Shown here: positions 38,875-45,004 of the stretch, piece after piece
Layout: every line of letters starts with the position of its first letter
Position numbering within the stretch: the stretch's first letter is position 1
NCBI GenBank assembly: GCA_026874595.1
Contig: CM049317.1
Coordinates: forward strand, 25,012,401-25,076,400
Length of the DNA: 64,000 bases
Reading direction: 5' to 3'
Source: Sipunculus nudus
Taxonomy: Eukaryota; Annelida; Sipuncula; Golfingiida; Sipunculidae
The notes under the pieces: model-generated
The model's input: only the letters and a program-made list of their open reading frames with translations
Told to the model about the DNA's origin: nothing
Databases searched by the model: none
Position numbers and translations under genes: made by a program

Positions 38875-41193
38875 ATTATATGTATCATTATCTGCCTGTC
38901 ATCGGATACTTTCACTGAACAACAACTGATATTCTCTTTGCATAAGTTCCAAAACGTACATATGTAGATATATTATAGCAATTTCTCTTTGCTATTTTCT
39001 TAGTTGGATCCACCAAAATCTTTGAATGACTGTTTTATCAAATATTGAAAGGAAATTACAATGAAAATGTATTTTACTATTACGGTATTATTATTCTGTT
39101 TATTTTTATTATTATCGTTCATGCATAAAATCTTTAGTGTTGGAATTAGACAAGCATCTATCTTATGGTTTCGTGTTTACGTTGCAGCTGTTTACACCGC
39201 GGCCAAGAATGATGGTAGACAAACCACATATCATTTCAGGAGGAAAGGTAAATAATTGTGTCTTTAAATGTATGAATATTTTTAGCAGATCCTTTCATTT
39301 AAGATTATGCGAGCATCAAACAATATGTTTCATTCGTGTTAAAACCATAAAAATCAAGACGCATTCCTTCCGTAGTACCTATGTTTATGGAAATTTGAAT
39401 TATTCCACAAACTATTGCTAGGCGCTTTAGATGGAACTGGAGTAATATCTTTATTATAAGTAGTAGCAGTATGAGTAGTAGAAGTAGAAGTAGTAGCAGA
39501 AGTGGTAGCTGTAGTAGCAGCCGCAGTAGCAATAGTAGTGGTGGTGATAGTATTTTTAGTAATATTGTTAACATATATTGCATAAAAAACATTAGTGTTG
39601 GAATTATTCGAGCATCTTAAATATAATTTCTGTTTTTACGATGCTGCCAGCCATATCCCGACGAATTCATACATTACCGGGATCAGTCACAATTCAAAAC
39701 GAAACGGAAAACGATGAGGTCACCAAATAGTGCACAAATTGCTCAAGGAAACTTTTATTTTTTTTTCAAAATATAAAACACATATGCATAACCTGTTGTA
39801 TACCCGTTTTCAATAAAGAACGTGCCGTCCCTTCGAGCAAATTGACACATTTTCTAAACACTCGACATTCGGCAATATACCAACCGAAAATGGACTACAA
39901 AAATCAGTCAAACTAAAAAAAACTCTTCTTTTAAAAGAAAGGCAGGCCATGATGAAACTCCAGCTTTTCGAATCAAGGAACTCTAAAGATAACTATACCA
40001 CAATAATCAATCATAAATAAGACAGCCTATGACCACTTGAAGCGGGTGTGATAGAAACACACAGTCGTGATAACTTTTTAAAGCAAACTTATGCCAGTAT
40101 CCTTTCAGAGACCTTTGTCTCTGCTTGCATCCATTTATCGTAATATAGAGAATAACTTACAATATGTGAAAAAAAACACAGCTCACTATCAGAGCTGACA
40201 TATATATATGTTTATTTTCAGTATAATTCGGTTTACTCTGAATGCCGCACACATTTAGAAACGACCTTATTGCATATAAGTCACTGTATCGACACATGTA
40301 GGTGGCAGTACTCCGGCCTAACCACTATGACGTTAGTTTGCCTGTTTCTAGAATGTGTACTTATATACAGAGGGTTTGGGGATCTTCGGTAGCTTATTGA
40401 CAATTAAGGTCGGATTCCAGAAGATGGGTGACCACGATTATTCTGTTTATTCTTATTAGTAGTTAAACGGTGCATATGACATGCACATCGACAAAACGTG
40501 ATTGAAACTGGCATAATGCATAATATTTTAATACAAATCAATATGTCTAATCTATTTGAAAATACAGCACAATGTACAATACTCATTATTAAATCACAAG
40601 AACAATTCATAAACATATTTTGATGCCGGTTAGCAGGGACATTACATACTGGAAAGTTAACCATGGACATTACGTCTTTGTTGGAGATCCTGTCATTCCT
40701 CGAAATGCCCATCATATTTCTCAAGAAGCGAATGTTGAAGTTATTTCTAGTATCTTGTTGTGCATTGTCTAGTTCCCACAGCCATATAACACTGATTGAT
40801 ATTTCACTTGTTATTATTTGCACACATTGGTATCGATAATAACATACATATGGACGACTGGTAATTTTAAGTAAACAAAGTCTTAAGAGTCTAACATATA
40901 AGAGAATTTGCGATTCGATCATATATTATAATCGAACAACTTTCGCTCTTATTTATCGAACAGAACAAATGCAACTTCAATTATTACTCAGGTCATGTTC
41001 ACATAGGGAAAGTTATTTTTATGGTGGTGGTAACGTACCCAGAAACGTGCATCTTATTTTTCATAAATGGTAATCTATTCCCATGATGTATTGACAGTAC
41101 CTTTTTAACATATTTTTTCTCCTTTTGTTACAGCCACTTTTAAGTGCCCCACCCCTGAAAATTCCAACACATCAGAATAAACAAGAACAACAG
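11569..41193 (+). CDS. CARD and TRADD-like domain adaptor gene with duplicated tail exons (partial model)
   Basis: I assembled this gene from splice-bounded exons: 11569-11670, 14129-14259, 14501-14648, 21795-22169, 22353-22453, 24609-24629, 26988-27074, 31551-31571, 32359-32379, 33665-33685, 34939-34959, 36712-36771, 38595-38654, 39188-39247, 41134-41193. Junction phases fit throughout (1, 0, 1, 1, then 0 at every later junction), which would be unlikely for chance exons. The order is linker, CARD, TRADD-like N-terminal domain, charged linker, heptad-like microexons, a helical exon and two proline-rich module pairs. There is no signal peptide or membrane segment, so it is probably a cytoplasmic signalling adaptor in innate immune or cell-death pathways; that role is inferred from the domains. 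The start-codon exon lies upstream and was not found; 41628-41741 may be the last exon. Which duplicated exons are spliced together is unknown. Confidence 0.7.
11671..13788. other. intron, AT-rich
   Basis: Low-complexity AT-rich sequence with short A and T runs. I see no further exon. A 14-nt piece before GTGAGC at 12532 was considered but would break the frame. Confidence 0.5.
13822..14006. repeat. near-perfect 89-bp-arm palindrome with tRNA-like B box, between (TA)n tracts
   Basis: The left arm from 13822 (TATAGATGGAAAGAGTATAC) is the reverse complement of the right arm ending at 14006, with one mismatch seen (CTGC/CCGC) and a 7-nt loop near 13914. Each arm contains GGGTTCGAATCCCAC, a perfect pol III B-box type sequence, in opposite orientation. 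(TA)n tracts lie at 13786-13825 and 14039-14080. It resembles a tRNA-headed SINE half that was duplicated head to head, or a palindromic MITE using TA targets. Not a functional tRNA: no complete cloverleaf or acceptor stem is evident. Confidence 0.7.
14129..14259 (+). CDS. adaptor gene exon: CARD domain, first half
   Basis: The acceptor GTGTTTCTAG precedes phase-1 coding sequence that ends before GTAATT in phase 0. It encodes 44 residues beginning PWKEDLKKYWAKLVACID and including LLDLLVEKGVIDPLELQDLW. The pattern (amphipathic helix 1, then Leu-rich helix 2 and the acidic/hydrophobic helix 3 start) is the first half of a caspase recruitment domain. The exon at 14501 supplies the rest. CARDs form homotypic helical assemblies with other CARD proteins such as caspases, RIG-I-like adaptors and CRADD-like adaptors; the partner here is unknown. 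Confidence 0.8.
14501..14648 (+). CDS. adaptor gene exon: CARD domain, second half
   Basis: Acceptor ATCCTTTTAG, donor GTTAAT, phase 0 in and phase 1 out. It encodes 49 residues including LNRWLLTCLLKRSYADFMVF and CDALKKTNQKHIARLLEND, matching helices 4 to 6 of a CARD: the conserved R-x-L-L helix, the F-x-x-F-x-x-A-L helix and the final H-I-A-x-x-L helix. With the previous exon the domain is about 93 residues, the usual CARD length. Confidence 0.8.
14649..15740. other. intron with a dispersed-repeat copy
   Basis: AT-rich. The part near 14940-15130 (TCAGTCACCTGAGATATAGC, GGCCTTTGTCCGTC) is a dispersed repeat whose fragments recur at 4560, 31830 and 55040. No exon found. Confidence 0.5.
15741..16337 (-). 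repeat. 3' LTR of gypsy element 2, truncated
   Basis: It matches the 5' LTR at 20526-21288 with clear divergence, starts with TGTTAC (minus strand, at 16337) and stops at GACTTCTTTAT, about 115 bp before the expected GTAACA end. The loss of the outer end removes any target-site duplication. Confidence 0.8.
16338..16348 (-). promoter_or_regulatory. polypurine tract of gypsy element 2
   Basis: On the minus strand AGAAGGGTGAA lies directly before the LTR start; one T interrupts the purine run. It corresponds in position to 2933-2943 in element 1. Confidence 0.6.
16490..17027 (-). pseudogene. gypsy RNase H domain, frameshifted
   Basis: The frame 16695-17027 opens with MRFLGMVGYYRKFC and runs through LAVDASDTAAGAVLLQ, the first catalytic Asp region; it then frameshifts near 16745. 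The remainder (FSDHNPLT equivalent near 16600) is recognisable in another frame. It is about four-fifths identical to the RNase H of element 1, so the two copies belong to one family. The 3' LTR follows within 160 bp and no integrase follows. Confidence 0.8.
17050..17826 (-). pseudogene. gypsy reverse transcriptase, frameshifted
   Basis: The frame 17431-17826 holds the fingers and palm start, with SPCIPVPKPNGSYRLCTDYR, the hallmark motif of Ty3/gypsy reverse transcriptase. The region continues in other frames to the catalytic YIDD box (about 17250-17263), which is intact here, and then the thumb. Stops and frameshifts break it. Upstream in the coding direction lies integrase sequence, not protease. 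Confidence 0.85.
17850..18560 (-). pseudogene. gypsy integrase, N-terminal zinc domain and start of core
   Basis: Near 18060-18020 the minus strand encodes the CHTC half of the HHCC zinc-binding motif, followed by a stretch matching the first catalytic Asp region and, near 17880, the IPLHKI string shared with element 1. Upstream, 18256-18462 carries the integrase N-terminal linker. The second Asp and Glu region and the C-terminal domain are deleted: sequence jumps to reverse transcriptase at 17826. Position between protease and reverse transcriptase is the point of note. Confidence 0.7.
18600..18850 (-). pseudogene. gypsy retropepsin-like protease
   Basis: The 64-residue frame begins with RDTGSGQTFMLA, the D-T-G-S active-site motif of retroviral-type aspartic proteases, and the sequence just beyond it ends in LLLGNDVAG, the conserved Gly-Asn-Asp box. 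A short deletion or stop separates it from the gag frame. In life it would cleave the gag-pol polyprotein as a homodimer. Confidence 0.75.
19190..20345 (-). pseudogene. gypsy gag, frameshifted
   Basis: The ATG at 20345-20343 opens MADFKPETFVEDPDFNQLEQ. The region passes through capsid-like sequence (frame 19245-19673, EEFKRCINADVKTFLDEKSP) to a CCHC zinc knuckle near 19290-19270, which begins FCNYCKRK and is interrupted by a frameshift inside the knuckle. Several other frameshifts are present. Gag would form the particle and bind element RNA. Confidence 0.75.
20502..20519 (-). promoter_or_regulatory. primer binding site of gypsy element 2
   Basis: On the minus strand, six bases inside the LTR end, TGTGGGCTCGTCTGGGAG resembles the tRNA-Pro primer site and matches element 1 apart from a few substitutions. 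Confidence 0.65.
20526..21288 (-). repeat. 5' LTR of gypsy element 2
   Basis: A 763 bp block that starts TGTTAT and ends GTAACA on the minus strand; the same sequence recurs at 15741-16337. Confidence 0.85.
21289..21794. other. intron end with strong branch point and acceptor
   Basis: Before the acceptor at 21794 there is TACTAATTCATTAATTTCAG: a near-consensus branch site (TACTAAT) about 20 bases before the AG. A second in-frame acceptor (ACTTGTAG) ends at 21737 and would add 19 residues. The rest is AT-rich without features. Confidence 0.6.
21795..22169 (+). CDS. adaptor gene exon: TRADD-like N-terminal domain
   Basis: The 375-nt exon is phase 1 in and out (acceptor TTTCAG, donor GTATGG). 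After an acidic lead of about 30 residues come a beta-rich segment LCLNLTVVINAKRRKIDKIT, a hydrophobic strand GSIILTIMCASVEALDELWD, then helix DIKRAVADDLL and YEDYLTARIAL. The series (V-G-S-I-x-L strand, A-L-x-x-L-W helix, short linker, E-D-Y-x-x-A/C end) is that of the TRADD-like N-terminal domain, frequent in mollusc death-fold proteins. In vertebrates the TRADD N-terminal domain binds TRAF2; here the partner is unknown. The assignment is by motif pattern only. Confidence 0.7.
22353..22453 (+). CDS. adaptor gene exon: charged linker
   Basis: Acceptor ATATTTCAG and donor GTGAGT bound a 101-nt exon, phase 1 in and 0 out. It encodes 34 residues: a short hydrophobic start (GPWLEHLRK) and then an acidic/basic, probably disordered or helical tail (KEEERK). 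Every later exon found is phase 0-0, so exons can be added or skipped after this point without a frame change. Confidence 0.65.
22454..23850. other. intron, AT-rich, nothing else recognised
   Basis: I found no further splice-bounded frame between 22454 and the first copy of the duplicated intron unit. Confidence 0.45.
23860..24720 (+). repeat. diverged copy of the microexon-bearing duplication unit
   Basis: Landmarks shared with the array at 30764-35230 occur in the same order: CCCTGTATTTTGAGTAATTGC (23866), CACAACTCAGAGCTTGGTC (24127), ACCTCATGATATTACGATG (24277), the microexon (24609) and GGTCGAAGCG (24678). Divergence is greater than among the later copies, so this is probably an older duplicate. 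A partial relic of the same unit lies at 25020-25180 and another near 29400-29560. Confidence 0.7.
24609..24629 (+). CDS. adaptor gene 21-nt microexon 1 (REETGTQ)
   Basis: TATTTTCTATTTGAAG precedes and GTGAGT follows. Seven residues, phase 0-0. It aligns with the four later microexons: the second codon GAA and last codon CAG are kept in all five. Confidence 0.5.
25230..25560. repeat. duplicated intron segment, partner at 30400-30760
   Basis: The sequence from ATAACAGTTCA through TCAGCAGAAAT and GTGTACAC..TTT recurs, diverged, at about 30415-30760. It shows that a block wider than the ~1.3 kb unit was duplicated. Confidence 0.65.
26988..27074 (+). CDS. adaptor gene exon: charged helical segment
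   Basis: The acceptor TTTTACTTTAAAG and a near-perfect donor GTAAGTAAG bound 87 nt, phase 0-0. It encodes 29 residues, TLEEKHVLGIMKTQQLEKRH followed by a basic/acidic end. Leu, Ile and Val spacing is consistent with an amphipathic helix or short coiled coil. It lies between microexon 1 and the microexon array and shares their charged, Gln/Glu/Lys-rich character. The acceptor is only moderately pyrimidine-rich. Confidence 0.55.
27075..30400. other. intron, AT-rich, with an old relic of the duplicated unit
   Basis: 29400-29560 resembles the CACAACTCAGAGCTTG..CTGCATTATTTT part of the unit. The open frame at 28400-28678 lies in less AT-rich DNA but has no splice or homology support. No exon is supported here. 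Confidence 0.45.
31551..31571 (+). CDS. adaptor gene 21-nt microexon 2 (REQRRRQ)
   Basis: Acceptor TTTTCTGTTTGAAG, donor GTAAGT, phase 0-0, seven residues. It is the most basic of the five copies. Confidence 0.6.
32359..32379 (+). CDS. adaptor gene 21-nt microexon 3 (LEAIERQ)
   Basis: Acceptor TTTTCTGTTTGAAG, donor GTAAGT, phase 0-0. It starts with Leu and has Ile at the fourth residue, the a/d spacing of a coiled-coil heptad. Confidence 0.6.
33665..33685 (+). CDS. adaptor gene 21-nt microexon 4 (LEERERQ)
   Basis: Acceptor TTTTCTGTTTGAAG; donor GTTAGT, weaker than the others because position +3 is T. Phase 0-0. It differs from microexon 3 at two codons, both changing the residue. Confidence 0.55.
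34939..34959 (+). CDS. adaptor gene 21-nt microexon 5 (LEERDRQ)
   Basis: Acceptor TTTTCTGTTTGAAG, donor GTAAGT, phase 0-0. It differs from microexon 4 by one base (Glu to Asp). Confidence 0.6.
35230..36480. other. intron with simple repeats
   Basis: Holds (TC)n at 35828-35862, (TA)n at 35863-35906 and 35967-36009, and (ATT)n at 36409-36447. The ORF at 35371-35574 (-) has no support. No exon seen. Confidence 0.55.
36712..36771 (+). CDS. adaptor gene 60-nt exon A, copy 1
   Basis: Acceptor TTTACGTTGCAG, donor GTAAAT, phase 0-0, 20 residues: LFSSRQGMMVEKPPIILGGK. Against copy 2 (39188-39247) there are seven substitutions and all seven change the residue, while the 147 bases upstream of the exon differ at about two positions. 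No domain is recognised; it is probably a disordered or docking segment. Confidence 0.6.
37866..38384 (-). pseudogene. LINE reverse transcriptase C-terminal relic, copy 1
   Basis: The 172-residue frame contains RNNFNIRFLRNMMGISRNDR followed by ISNKDV. This resembles the conserved post-RT segment of many non-LTR elements (F-x-x-R-x-L-R-x-x-L-G-I-x-x-x-D-R-x-x-N). The remainder is unlike any domain I know. It lies antisense in the intron between exons A and B, and is copied with the block at 40404-40922. It could be a chance frame. Confidence 0.4.
38595..38654 (+). CDS. adaptor gene 60-nt exon B, copy 1
   Basis: The acceptor CTCCTTTTGTTACAG is strong; the donor GTGATA is weak but identical in both copies. 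Phase 0-0, 20 residues, PQLRPTSLKIPTQQNKQEHQ: proline-rich start, Gln/Lys/Glu-rich end. Against copy 2 there are ten base differences in nine codons, seven of them changing the residue. Confidence 0.6.
38836..38870. repeat. (TA)n microsatellite
   Basis: Dinucleotide run at the equivalent position to the (CA)n-(TA)n run at 41383-41426 in copy 2. Confidence 0.8.
39188..39247 (+). CDS. adaptor gene 60-nt exon A, copy 2
   Basis: Same acceptor and donor as copy 1, phase 0-0, 20 residues: LFTPRPRMMVDKPHIISGGK. Changes against copy 1 are Ser/Thr, Ser/Pro, Gln/Pro, Gly/Arg, Glu/Asp, Pro/His and Leu/Ser. Confidence 0.6.
40404..40922 (-). pseudogene. LINE reverse transcriptase C-terminal relic, copy 2
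   Basis: Duplicate of 37866-38384, nearly identical over 172 residues with the same stop position. The duplication carried it; it is not an independent insertion. Confidence 0.4.
41134..41193 (+). CDS. adaptor gene 60-nt exon B, copy 2
   Basis: Acceptor CTCCTTTTGTTACAG, donor GTGATA, phase 0-0, 20 residues: PLLSAPPLKIPTHQNKQEQQ. It has gained two prolines relative to copy 1. The LKIPT and NKQE cores are unchanged. Confidence 0.6.
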
Positions 41194-41376
41194 GTGATAC
41201 ATCTAGTTTTTACATAACTGGTTTGAAAGTCAACAGCTAGTATTATGATGTAGCCTATATGTAAACGTTTTAAGAAAAAAATAAATTATTAATATGTGAA
41301 TAGGCCTAACACTTTGGTAGAGTAACATGTATCAGTTATTCAACTTTTGTCCACATTATGCCAGTTTCCTACAATG

Positions 41377-41382
<6 letters not shown>

Positions 41383-41425
<43 letters not shown>

Positions 41426-41426
41426 T
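41383..41426. repeat. (CA)n-(TA)n microsatellite
   Basis: Compound dinucleotide run in copy 2 of the duplication. Confidence 0.85.
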
Positions 41427-41627
41427 AACCGTGATATGTATCATTATATGCCTGTTACGTGTATCGGATACTTTCACTGAACAACAACTGATATTCTCTT
41501 TTTATAAGTTCCAAAACATACAAACGTAGATATATAATTGCAATTTCTCTTTAAAAAATTACTGAATTTTAAAGTTAATACACTTAATCACTCCGCATAC
41601 ATAATGACTTATTTATTTCTTTTCCAG

Positions 41628-41741
41628 TGTGTTAATCCAGTCGCTAGCAGCTTAACTGAGCTGAGATTAGAACCCAAAGGGGCGGATCCAGGATTAAGGA
41701 AAAGGGGGGATCCTACCCAAGAGTGCTCGTATAGAACCTAA
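41628..41741 (+). CDS. possible terminal exon of the adaptor gene
   Basis: A very strong acceptor (ATTTATTTCTTTTCCAG) is followed by 37 phase-0 codons and TAA. The phase fits the preceding exon at 41134. The first 17 residues (CVNPVASSLTELRLEPK) look unique; the rest reads into a GC-rich dispersed repeat that begins near 41677. So the C-terminus may have been captured from a repeat. No clear poly(A) signal is close by, so the true 3' end may be elsewhere. Confidence 0.35.
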   Translation, partial: CVNPVASSLTELRLEPKGADPGLRKRGDPTQECSYRT

Positions 41742-41885
41742 AAAAAGATCCCCAAGTCCGGAAAAAGGGGGGATCCAGTCCGTAAAATCTGGCGTGAAAC
41801 ACTAAAAAAAGGTTCCGGCGACAGAAAAAGTGGGGGTCCGGACCCCCTGGACCCCCATCCCCCCTTGGATCCTTGGACCCAGGAT
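41677..41885. repeat. GC-rich GGATCC-containing dispersed repeat
   Basis: Starts GGGGCGGATCCAGG and ends near CCCCCCTTGGATCC, with several internal runs of G or C and AAAAAGGGGGGATCC repeated near 41697 and 41763. Base composition is unlike the AT-rich surroundings. It looks like a short non-autonomous element, of a kind with GGATCC-bearing ends. Confidence 0.45.
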
Positions 41886-41962
41886 ATGAACCCAGGACTT
41901 CCCGGATTTGACTCTTGTTCTGTACCCGTGGGCCACAGAGGTCGGTGCATGCAGATAAGTTT
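41880..41962 (-). repeat. tRNA-derived SINE head
   Basis: On the minus strand the order is ACCTCTGTGGCCCACGGGTA (A-box-like) then GGTTCATATCC (B-box), about 45 bases apart. This is the pol III promoter spacing of a tRNA-headed SINE. Confidence 0.45.
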
Positions 41963-44900
41963 ACTCGGTATCATCTGTAAACATGATCTAATATATTTGT
42001 ATACTCTGAAGTTCCTTATGCACAGCCTTACCTGATTTACCTGAAGTGACTGTTTCGTCCACTCTTCTACAGACTTCATGCCGGTGGACTGAAATGTCAC
42101 TACTTCTTAGTAAGTTGCTGTGCAAATGTTTATCATAGTGGTATATTACTCCATACCTATGTAATAATTGATAAATGTGATATTCCAATAATGATATGTA
42201 CGTGTTTGGTTGTAAAACTATTATTCTCCAAATATGCTTATGTATACACTGGAAAAAATCTCGCATATTGTATACTTCATTTTGATTGTGTTTTGCATAT
42301 TCATGGGAGACAATATAAGCTCTGGAAAAAAAACGGTTTTAATATAAAAGATTTGAAAGTTTTCATGCAATCACTTGAAATATTAAAACGTATATTCCAT
42401 TTCAAAAGATCCTCAGAGGCAATTGTTCTAAACATTTGATAGTTTTATGATACACTTCACTGGGATATTGGGATAATAAAAATTCAAACATTTGGGACTA
42501 TGAAGTCCTTTGAGAAAACGGTCGTATTCTAGGTGGTTTTTGGATATATGGTATACTAATCAGCGCCGATTATTAACAGGAGGCGCTGCTTTCCAGCTGT
42601 GATACAGGTGGCGCTGTGTGAAGCTTTCGCCACATGAGTTAACTTCAAGTCAAGCCCAAGTGTCAATTTTTCAAAATAAATTATATTCAAATAAATGTAC
42701 AAAACAGATAAATACGCATGACGAATATCAACGTAACATACAGGTGACATATTTATAAAACGTTTACGACAAGACATTTTTCAATCGCATTCAAGATATA
42801 CTTATTCGTGTATCATATAATTCTTTTCTCCTGTCAAAATTATAATTAATCTCGCAATAATTTCGTTTGTAAATTCGCATTAAAAGTTCTGACTTTTGTT
42901 ATTCCAGAAAGAACATTGTTCACTCTGTTTTTTAAGTTTATTTACCAATGTACCCAGCTAATGGGTTTATACATAATTCTATATTATACTTCATGCAGAA
43001 TCATTTTATTTTGTGAATTTTTTCTGGTAGTTCAAAACCCTTTTGAACAGTACGCCTGATAAACTGAAGGTTGTATGTATGTATAAATCATGACTGCTTT
43101 TTAGGCAAATAAATGCATCTTTAAAGCAAAGGTTCACAACTTTGTTTTTGTTTATATCTCCACCCTTGATGACTGATAGACCACACAACTGCTTTCCTCA
43201 TTAGTGCGCTCTAGCCATGACTCTGCGTCCGTCGTTATCTGTTTATTAACAGCTTTCCTCAGCAATTATCGGACAGATTCTCCCTAAAATTCGTATACAT
43301 GTTTTTATTGGAACAAATTCGAAGCAAACCTTCATTTGTTGCAACACTATTTGTTTTGAGATATTGCGTTTTTATGTTACAGGTCCACCAGTGTCTCCTT
43401 TTTATCATTATGAAGTAAGGTTGTAAAACTTAAAAAAAAAGAGAAATGTTCATCATCCACATATATATCCCTGCTATCAAATAAATCCAGGTTGGCCTTA
43501 CCCATATTCCAGAACGATCGCAGACACGCTCGTGATTTGTCCCAAATATGTGCTCTTTTTCATTAATTTTTGCAACTGAAAGCTGGTCAAAGGAAAGGCT
43601 GCACGAGTTGACATATATTGTAATATACATTGATTTTGATGAAAGCAAAAGGCATTTTAATCGGTTTCAGCAGTTTACAGTTAACAGTTATGAAAGTTCA
43701 TGGGAGCCATTTTCACTGCCATTTATTATAATTAAAGTAACATTATTTGCCGCAGATGTATTCCTGCCATCGTCCAAATTATTCGAAATAGGAATAACTA
43801 ATTCCTCAGAATTAGTTCACATAACTCTAGAATATGATAACTGAAAGGTGTTGAAGTTTTTGTCAGTAGTCTCGAGCTGGTCGGATATTGACCCGAAATT
43901 CTGTTTTTCATAATTGAGCATTTACAATTAATTAATATTTCAACATTTGTTTTAGTTCTAGCATATAAACACGATCCTTAGTTTTTTGTTCTTAAATATA
44001 AGCGAGCGTTTTCATACAAAAATCATGAATCAATACTCTTTCATTTACACATTCTGTCCCCGAAACCCAGTCTGTCCTACATACTTTTCTGTTTATTTCT
44101 TTTCATGTCATACAAATTTGGCTCCTTTTATCTCCAGCGATTTCTTCTGATGTATGTATTGCATGTCTGAAATCAGTTCAGTTATATGAAACAGATACAA
44201 CAATCAGTGGCGCAGTCTCTTGGCGATTATATTAACCAATCTTCTTTAAGATTTTCATCACTGATCACAGTAAAAATAACCTTCCAGTCTGGCTTATAGT
44301 CCGCAAATGTCATTCTCTTAAAATCTGTATCACCATTCAACACATCACCCCCCCCCCCCCCCTTTCCGAAACCTGTAGCATCCCTGGAGCGCTATCTTAA
44401 CACCTCGCTGGGGCATGGGGATCCAAGATCGAGAAGGCTATTGCTGCGAATGTTCATCAAGTCTGTCAGTATCGACAAGGACTGAATTTACTATGTAATT
44501 CAACGTCATGTCCCATGACAATCACACAGTCCCTATGCACAGAACTGCACTGTAAGGCTCTTTGAGTATGCAAATATTTTCGTCATACCTACAAGTATAC
44601 TTTCACATAATAAAAAAAAACAGATCAATCATTAGCTTTTTCGTATACTTTCTAACAACACCTACCTTGTGAAAGAAGAATGCCTCTTCATGTTTGTTAA
44701 ATTTGGAAACGCATGAATACAGACATGGCTCGCCAGTGTTACTGGATGGCAGCCAACGTGTGCGTTGACGGGAAACGAGGTTAACACGAGACGGAATTTT
44801 TCAGTTTGGTTTGAGATTCCATGAACTCTTTCGTCTTAAGTCTCGACTCTTAACCTAATTTAAAAATGCTGTCTATCGCGAAAAATATGCAATAGGATTG

Positions 44901-44990
44901 ATGACAGTTGTACCACATTTCCCCATACGGCTTGTAACACGACCCAAGGTAGCCTTACAAGCCACAATATTAATGCCTACTGCCACAAAT
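41963..44990. other. non-coding sequence downstream of the adaptor gene model
   Basis: A 32-nt piece at 43383-43414 between TATGTTACAG and GTAAGG reads PPVSPFYHYE in phase 1, and ATGTATTCC..TAG follows CCGCAG at 43757. Either could be a late exon, but the phase does not join to 41193. A poly-C run lies at 44346-44361. Otherwise nothing is recognised. Confidence 0.4.
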
Positions 44991-45004
44991 TCACAGTTAT
45001 GTGA

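Larger units (their letters stand above)
36485..39002 (+). repeat. tandem duplication, copy 1 (~2.5 kb, two 60-nt exons)
   Basis: From GGATCCACCAAAATC near 36489 to TAGCAATTTCTCTTT near 38990 the sequence is repeated at 39003-41555 in direct orientation, offset about 2.5 kb. In a ~515 bp stretch compared by eye (37870-38384 against 40408-40922) I count about nine substitutions. The block contains exons 36712-36771 and 38595-38654, an AGTAGA-type trinucleotide repeat (36980-37100), and an antisense LINE-like frame. Confidence 0.9.
39003..41555 (+). repeat. tandem duplication, copy 2 (~2.5 kb, two 60-nt exons)
   Basis: Direct repeat of 36485-39002; it starts at GGATCCACCAAAATC near 39005, immediately after copy 1 ends. 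It contains exons 39188-39247 and 41134-41193, a trinucleotide repeat at 39460-39560 and the same antisense frame at 40404-40922. Confidence 0.9.

Noticed and set aside
43383-43414. 32-nt proline-rich exon candidate (PPVSPFYHYE) followed by an ATG..TAG piece at 43757
   Set aside because: Needs phase 1 at its start, but the last supported exon ends in phase 0; no linking exon was found.
43548-43844. 98-residue plus-strand frame
   Set aside because: No start context, splice signal or recognised motif; AT-rich composition alone can explain it.
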